From: Inia geoffrensis
Lineage: Eukaryota > Chordata > Mammalia > Artiodactyla > Iniidae
Reading direction: 5' to 3'
Length of the DNA stretch: 64,000 nt
Assembly (NCBI GenBank): GCA_036417435.1
Contig: CM070909.1
Location: forward strand, 6,666,597 to 6,730,596
Shown here piece by piece: positions 58,516 to 64,000 of this stretch (position 1 is the stretch's first letter; each line of letters opens with the position of its first letter). The notes under the pieces are model-generated. The model was not told the origin of the DNA, did not search any database, and worked only from the letters and a program-made list of their open reading frames with translations. The translations under genes and the position numbers were made by a program.

Positions 58516-58854
58516 AGAGGGTCTTGCCGTGTCCGACCCAGTCCGTCCATCCCGGTGACCTTGTCTGAACGGGCAGAGTGAGCGGTTACAAGGCAAGAAA
58601 GAAGGGAGAGACCAGCCTGAAGCAGGTGCAGAGGCCACAGAGGACAGAATCTGCAGGCACTTCCTCCCCATGACCTTGGGCTCAACCACAGATGACGTCA
58701 GGTTAAAGCGGCCTTTGAGAACAGCGGGGAGGAGATGACAAGAACCAAAAGGTCACAAGCTGTCGTGGAAAGGGACAGGGAGTCTTGTCTGTGCCAAAGC
58801 TGTTGGTGCGTCCAAGCCTCCAGGGCCAGTGAGGTACGGGCCCCGGCTCAGGGG
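58516..58854. other. Intron, nothing clear
   Basis: No feature recognised. Confidence 0.5.
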
Positions 58855-59055
58855 CAGCCAAACTGCCTGCTGCAAATCCTGCCTCTGCCAGTTACTGGCT
58901 GTGTGACCCTGGGCATGGTGCTCTGCCTCTCTGTTCCTCATGTACTCTTCCTATAAAGCGGGAATGATAGCAGCACCCACGCCACTGGGTTCTCGTGAGG
59001 CTTAAACAAGCAGACCTGCGTCTGGCGCTCGATGTGTGCTGGCTGTCATCAGGAC
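58855..59055 (+). repeat. MIR SINE
   Basis: 'caaatcctgcctctgccagt', 'ctggctgtgtgaccctggg', 'tgaggcttaaacaagcag'. Confidence 0.85.
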
Positions 59056-60399
59056 GACAATTCGCCCGGGACAGCCTAGCTTCTGCCCGTTGTCCCAGCG
59101 TCATTGCCAACACTCTGCCTTTCACCCTCAAACGTGAACATGAACGGGTTGCAGGATGGATGGTCAGGCTGAGTAGCTCTTGTCTTTTTTTAGGTCCCCC
59201 TGGTTACCTCCCTGCTCCATACTGTCTGAGCATCGGACAACCAGGTGCCCAGAGGGTGTGTTCCCAAAGGTAGCTCTGCCCCGTGCCGGGAACTTGCTCA
59301 GTTTTCCTTTCCTCCTTTTCTCTTCCCTTTGTCTCCCGGTCTCCCGCCTGTTCTCTCTGCTGCTTCCCTATGGGTGCCACCTTATTTATAGGCCGACTTT
59401 AGTGCGGACTCCCCTGGCTCAGCACACGGGGATGGGATGCTTTCTGGCTCACTGACCAGACTAGGTAGGTCTCACCACTCTTCCCTTAGAGAAATGGAAA
59501 CCCTCTGAGACGTCAAACATGATGACCACCAGATGGGTGAATGGAAATCATTTTCCATTTTGTGTATGGGTGTGAGTGTGTATTGTTTAACGGGGAAAAA
59601 GAGAACAACAGTTGGAAAGGGTCCATCCGATGCTGGGGTCAGTCTGTGAAAACCACCCCCCAGGGCAATTTTATAAAGGGAGAGGCTGGAGGCTGCCCCC
59701 CGCATGGCAGTGGAGAGGGCCAGGAGCTCAGGGGTCGGCACCCTCTCTGCCACTCACTCACCACTGGTGAAGGACCGTGATTTCTGAAGCCTCAGTTTCC
59801 CCATCTGTAAAACTGAGCACGCTTGGCCCTAGGTCACCCAGATGCTCTGACACTGTAAGAGGCCTGGACCTGTTCTTAGGATCTTGAAAAGGCACTTGTG
59901 GAATTCCACAATATTCTGCAAACACATCTTCAGGGTCTGTCCAGCCCTTTTCATGGGTGAAACACAGGAAGGAACCAAGGCCTGGGACAGTGTGACAACC
60001 TGAACGAATTCTCACCCAAGGAGTAATGGCAAATGCCTGAGGGCCCTGAGCACGGGCACAGCACGCACACATGTTCCGTGTGGGCGTGAACTCAGCGACT
60101 GACTTACCAGATCCCTGGGGGACCCCCCACCAGACTCCCTCAGCCCGGCCACCCCCCAGCTGCCTGTGGGCTCAGCAAACCCATGACAGGGAGCCTCGAG
60201 GCAGGGGTGCAGAGCCATAGCTACTGCAGCCCCCATCCCGGTGCTTGGGACCATCACAGGCTCACACATCTCCAATCACCACCAAACCCGACCCTGCTCT
60301 AAACCCGGGCTTCCCTGTCCAGCACTGGAACCCCAATCTCCATCACCATGGTCTCTTCCTCTGCTCAGCCTCTAACATTTATTTAGCTGCCAGATTGGA
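59056..60399. repeat. Intron with MIR fragment
   Basis: A forward MIR bit lies at about 59750-59820 ('cctcagtttccccatctgta'). The remainder is unassigned. Confidence 0.5.
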
Positions 60400-60610
60400 T
60401 CTATTCCAGCTTTCTCTGGTTCAGTCCCTGCCCCACCACTCATGTGCTGTGTGACCTTGGACAAGTTGTTGACCTCTCTGAGTCTCAGTTTCCTCCTTTA
60501 CAGAGTGCAGACAGTAGTAACAATCTCTTCGTAAGGTTGTTGGGAGGACTAAATGGGATCCTGGGTAGAAATGCCCTACCACGGGTGCTGGCCTATAACA
60601 GACGGTTTCT
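60400..60610 (+). repeat. MIR SINE
   Basis: 'gtgctgtgtgaccttggaca', 'gagtctcagtttcctccttt', 'cgtaaggttgttgggaggac'. Confidence 0.85.
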
Positions 60611-61989
60611 CCTCCTACCCTGGCCCCTTTTAGCAGCATCCCTGGTCCTGCCCTTCTCTGCATGCCCTGCAGCCCTGCTCACCTCCTCTCCTTCCCGGGT
60701 TCTCCTCCCACAGCATCCTTTGCTTCCCAAATATCGCTGCCAAATGACAAGTTCTTCTGAACCCCAGTGACCTCACTGCCCTTCTCAGAACCCATCCAAA
60801 AATGCCCAGGCCGAATAAGAAGTGCAGGTTTCCTGGCCTGACACACCAGGACTTCCCCGACCTCGTCCCAACCAACATTCTGCATCACACTGTCCACGGC
60901 ATTTTCCCTGGTCCCCAGACACCGCCACCGCCCCGACTCTGCTGAGACGTCCCTGCCCCCAAATGCCCTGACCCAGCCTTCTCCTCAAGGCCCAGCCGAA
61001 GCGCCACCTCCGAGGGCCACCTGACCCATTCCTTGCAGAGGTGACCACCCCCTCCTGCAAACTCACCCTAGACTCACGTTATTCATCACCCTTTCCAGTC
61101 AGTACTGAGAGGCGAGGGGACCTCAGAGGGCAGACACCAGCCTCTCATATATCCCCCAAAACTGTGCACAGAGCAGCTCTGATGGGCAAACACTACCCAA
61201 CATGGCCGTGCATGGTAATGTCACCCAAAAAAGGACACGAACCCTGGACCCTCAAGATAAAATAATTCCAATTCTATACAGAGTACGCTGCTCTAGCAAG
61301 TTTCATGTTCCTAGGCCCACAGCCTTGATAAAAAGATTCTTTGGTACATGCTGGTTTCTTCCAGAGTCAGGGAACTCACTGCCTCATGAGTTAGGCTCTT
61401 CTCCTGGACTCTGATCGGCTCCCCCTTCCGGGGACTCCCACCCTCCAGGCCTTTCCTGCTGTCTGGAGCCACTCAGAACTAAGTCATCTGGGGTCCTTGG
61501 TAGCCTCTTCAGATACCAAACCCAGGGCAGATTCCCAGCAAGGTCACTGTGTGTATGTGGACAGACGTATGTAGTTAGAGGGCTTTCCCGTGCACGCACC
61601 CACGTACACACACATGCACACACACACCTAGGCCAGAGTGAGCAAGGCTGGCTGAGTCACGCAGCCTGACCACAGCTCAAGCGGGGCCCGGGAGGAAGTG
61701 TCGCCCCATTTCCTGACCGTCCTTTGCTCTGGGAGGTTCTCTTTCTGTCTCTTTGTCTTTCTGACTCCATCTCTCCCAGCTCTGTTTCTACTCAGCCTGC
61801 TGTCCTGGCCCCATTGCAAGGGCTCCCAGCAGCACTGACCTCCAGGTGAGGACTTCTGGCTTCCAGACCTGCCATCCTGGACAAGTCACTTCACCACTCT
61901 GAACCTCGGTTTCTTCTTCTGTGAAATAAAGAGGCTGGGTGTGGTGACAGGGTCCCTGAGGTCCCTTCTGATCTCAGACTGGGGGCTTC
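60611..61989. repeat. Intron/promoter-proximal stretch with L2 and MIR traces
   Basis: L2-like text at about 60860-61090 ('ctcaaggcccagccgaagcg'), a CA-rich part near 61600-61628, and a MIR fragment at about 61865-61935 ('gacaagtcacttcaccactc'). No exon recognised. Confidence 0.5.
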
Positions 61990-62485
61990 TGGCCCTCCTC
62001 TAGTCCGCACAGGGTTCAGAGAGTCAGTGGGGGCCAGGGCCAGGCGGGGCCTGGAGACAGGGGTGGGGAGTCCAGCTGCTCCCTGGGGCGCACACCTCGG
62101 AACTCCATGTGCTGCACACACTCGCTGGCCCCCGCGGCGGGCCAGAGAGCAGGAAGCACCACCCAGGCCGGCTGCCCGGCAGGGGAGAGGGGGCGCCCAC
62201 CCGCACCTCCCACTCCCTCCCTCCCTCCTCCGGACCCACCTTGCACCAGCCGCCTCGACTCCGCAGCCACCGTGCGCCGCCGGCCCACAGCTGTCAGGCA
62301 CCGCCCGCCCTCCCGCCGCTCCGCGCGATCCCGCGCCAATGAACCGGCCCCCAGCGGAAGCGGCGCCGGGGGCCGCCGCCTCCTGGGCGCCCTCCGGGAT
62401 CTGCGCGCGCCCGCCGCGTGGGGACCGGGCCGGCGGCAACCTCTGACTGCCCTGCGGGGAAGCCTGGGTGTCGAGGGCGGGGCTG
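61990..62485. promoter_or_regulatory. CRACR2A: CpG island, likely CRACR2A promoter
   Basis: CpG-dense block, densest at 62250-62440, with no simple repeats. It contains GC boxes (ccgccc near 62301 and gggcgg near 62475) and a CCAAT box at 62336-62340 on the plus strand. A very good minus-strand donor at 62238 lies about 100 bp from the CCAAT box on the side expected for minus-strand transcription. This is the only CpG island-like block found between here and the first coding exon. Promoter function and TSS are inferred; a divergent plus-strand transcript is also possible. Confidence 0.6.
62238..62290 (-). other. CRACR2A: Candidate non-coding exon 1 of CRACR2A
   Basis: The minus strand reads CTGGTGCAAG|gtgggtccgg at 62238/62237, a consensus donor, directly inside the CpG island. 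The upper limit is approximate because no TSS can be seen. No ATG occurs in these bases, consistent with a 5'UTR exon feeding the acceptor at 16769. Confidence 0.4.
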
Positions 62486-62959
62486 CTGGTGACAGCCTGC
62501 CTGACTGGTCGGGCTCCCTGGGCCCCTCTGTTCCGGAGTCCCTGAGGCCTCTTGCCCCCATTCCAGGGTGTTTCCAGGCATTTCTCTAAAGGTGGACATC
62601 AGTCCCCGGCCTTAGCCGCCCGCTAGAAAAAGTTACAGACTAGGTGAGTCTCCCTGAAAACCTGCAATATCCAGGCCCCCTCCAGCTGGTATCTCTGGGG
62701 TTTTGTCCTTTATACATTGCTGCCTCTTCTGTACATTCTACCGTGGTCATGAGGGCTTGTGTAATAAAAAGCATCCAATTACTAAAGCATTAAATAAATC
62801 TTCCAAGGCCTCCCGAGGCAGCCAGGCTGAAGGATGACCCTGAGCCTGGCACACAGGGCCCTCCGTGTACACCCTCTGGACACGAGCTAACTTTCCAGAC
62901 TCACAGCTTCTCCCCCAAACACACACAGGCAGCCACGCCCTGGCGGCCACACACCAGCT
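62486..62959. other. Upstream flank, nothing clear
   Basis: No feature recognised. Confidence 0.5.
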
Positions 62960-63120
62960 GCCGGGGGCTCTTGCTTTGCCTGGAATGCGCTTTCCCATTC
63001 TTCTCTGCCTGCGCACGAAATCCTACTCATCCCCCCAGACCCCACTGAGGTGCCCGCTTCTCAGGGAATCCTTCCCCAGACGCCGGCTCCAAAAGAACTC
63101 TCAGCCCCTTTTTGGTGAAC
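62960..63120 (+). repeat. L2 LINE fragment
   Basis: 'tttgcctggaatgcgctttc', 'gaaatcctactcatcccccc' and 'cagggaatccttccccaga' follow L2 order. Confidence 0.7.
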
Positions 63121-63879
63121 CCATGGTTCCCTTGCTGGTTTATAGATTAGCATCTCCTTTCCCTCCCCGGTTCTGCTCCCCTCCCCTCCACACCAAGCCC
63201 CGTTCCAGGAGGGATGGAAACATGCGATAAACACTTATCGAGATGCTGTTATAAATTGCTATGTGCTGTGGACGTGCCTCTCCATGAAGCCCAGGTACCA
63301 CAGGCTCACAGCCTCCCCTCGCCCCACCCCGCCCCATACCCTAGCAGCAGGGATGCACCGGAGCCGTCCCCACCAGAGGTTCAGAAGGCTGTCAGGCCTC
63401 ACCGGCCCTCCTTCTCGCACCCCTGCGCCACGCACTAGGTTTCTCTGTCCCTGCTCTGGGGTATGCCTGCTTGCGTCAGCCCCAAGGTCAAAGATGACTG
63501 TGTCCATCTCTGAGTCTTGTGCTGTGCCATCATATACACATGTGAGGGCTGGCCTTCCAGGTAGCAGAGCCAGCCGCACAGATGGCCTTCCCTTCTCCCA
63601 GCCCCTTGCAGGGAAAGGAGGACCTTTATTATGAGCATCCGAGGGTTGCAAGGGCTCGTGTAGCTCATCTGATGTGAAGCCTACCCATCCCCAAGGGCAG
63701 AGAGGTCAGGGGCATCAGAGGTACCTACCATTGCTGTCGTTGTTGTTAAAAGGTAGTATTAATACTGTTACATTGTGGGTTGAGATTGCCTTTCGAGTCC
63801 TAAAGCCATTCCACGTACTGATGCTTGTTTGCCCCCCTGGGTCCCACGAGGTCTTAAGATAGCGGTGAAGTACACGTCT
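63121..63879. other. Upstream flank, nothing clear
   Basis: No repeat or exon recognised. Confidence 0.5.
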
Positions 63880-64000
63880 AGAGCCAGAAACCTGGGTTTG
63901 GACCTCGGTGCTCCAACCTGTCTGCTGTGACCTTGACGAGTTACTGAACTTTCCTCCATTGCTAGCATGTAGGCAGTGACAGTTCCTGTATCACAGGGTT
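63880..64000 (+). repeat. MIR SINE, cut by window end
   Basis: 'agaaacctgggtttggacct', 'tgctgtgaccttgacgagtt', 'ctgtatcacagggtt'. Confidence 0.75.

Larger units (their letters stand above)
1..62290 (-). other. CRACR2A: CRACR2A locus, 5' part (partial gene)
   Basis: The four coding exons recognised on the minus strand join in phase (phases 0, 1, 2) into one N-terminal protein of 219 complete codons that matches the EF-hand calcium sensor CRACR2A. The protein is known to bind ORAI1 and STIM1 in the cytosol and stabilise CRAC channels; a longer product adds a Rab-like GTPase. Introns between coding exons are about 9.2, 1.1 and 4.0 kb, and the first intron is about 45 kb if exon 1 is in the CpG island near 62.2 kb. 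The gene runs off the window at position 1, so the coiled-coil remainder and any GTPase domain are absent here. The upstream limit rests on inference from a CpG island and a splice donor, not on transcripts. Confidence 0.85.

Noticed and set aside
62016..62561. Arg/Pro/Gly-rich frames in the CpG island on both strands
   Set aside because: GC-rich sequence has few stops; all frames are open, which argues against coding.

Overview
This window is a piece of a mammalian nuclear genome, almost certainly from a cetacean. About a dozen tRNA-derived SINEs of the CHR type (Cetacea/hippo/ruminant) are scattered through it on both strands. Most show the long, GC-rich body typical of whale and dolphin copies, and most have poly(A) tails and clean target-site duplications. 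Old MIR, L2, hAT, MaLR and L1/HAL1 fossils fill much of the rest.

One protein-coding gene can be supported: the 5' half of CRACR2A (EFCAB4B), on the minus strand. CRACR2A is the cytosolic calcium sensor and regulator of the ORAI1/STIM1 CRAC channel. Four coding exons are visible: 16518-16733 (with its start codon at 16731-16733), 7225-7336, 5968-6151 and 1863-2009. All splice sites are canonical, the reading phases join without a break, and they give the first 219 residues: two EF-hands, an acidic linker and the start of the coiled coil. The rest of the coding sequence (coiled coil and, in the long isoform, a Rab-type GTPase domain) must lie beyond position 1. Upstream, a CpG island at about 62.0-62.5 kb with an inverted CCAAT box and a strong minus-strand splice donor at 62238 is the best candidate for the promoter and non-coding exon 1. 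An optional 5'UTR exon may lie at 49648-49870. If so, about 45 kb of the window (16.8-62.2 kb) is the first intron.

Layout: 0-17 kb holds the four coding exons, a (CCAT)n array at 3.2-3.5 kb, CHR SINEs, MIR/L2 and DNA-transposon fossils, and an LTR-like element at 15.6-16.1 kb. 17-32 kb is rich in LINEs (L1 at 18.5-20.6, 27.2-28.9 and 30.5-31.8 kb, the last one L1 nested in L1), with LTR-like elements at 21.8, 24.9 and 26.2 kb. 32-42 kb has CHR insertions, two of them long or nested. 42.7-44.2 kb is a 1.5-kb interstitial telomeric array. 44-62 kb has L1, MaLR and MIR remnants and the candidate 5' exons. 62-64 kb holds the CpG island and upstream flank.

The most striking non-coding feature is the telomere-type array (CCCTAA)n. 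It carries regularly placed variant hexamers and consists mainly of two copies of a unit of about 580 bp. Its G-rich strand is the sense strand of CRACR2A, so the nascent intron would contain UUAGGG repeats like TERRA. No prokaryotic-type system, CRISPR array or second protein-coding gene was seen.
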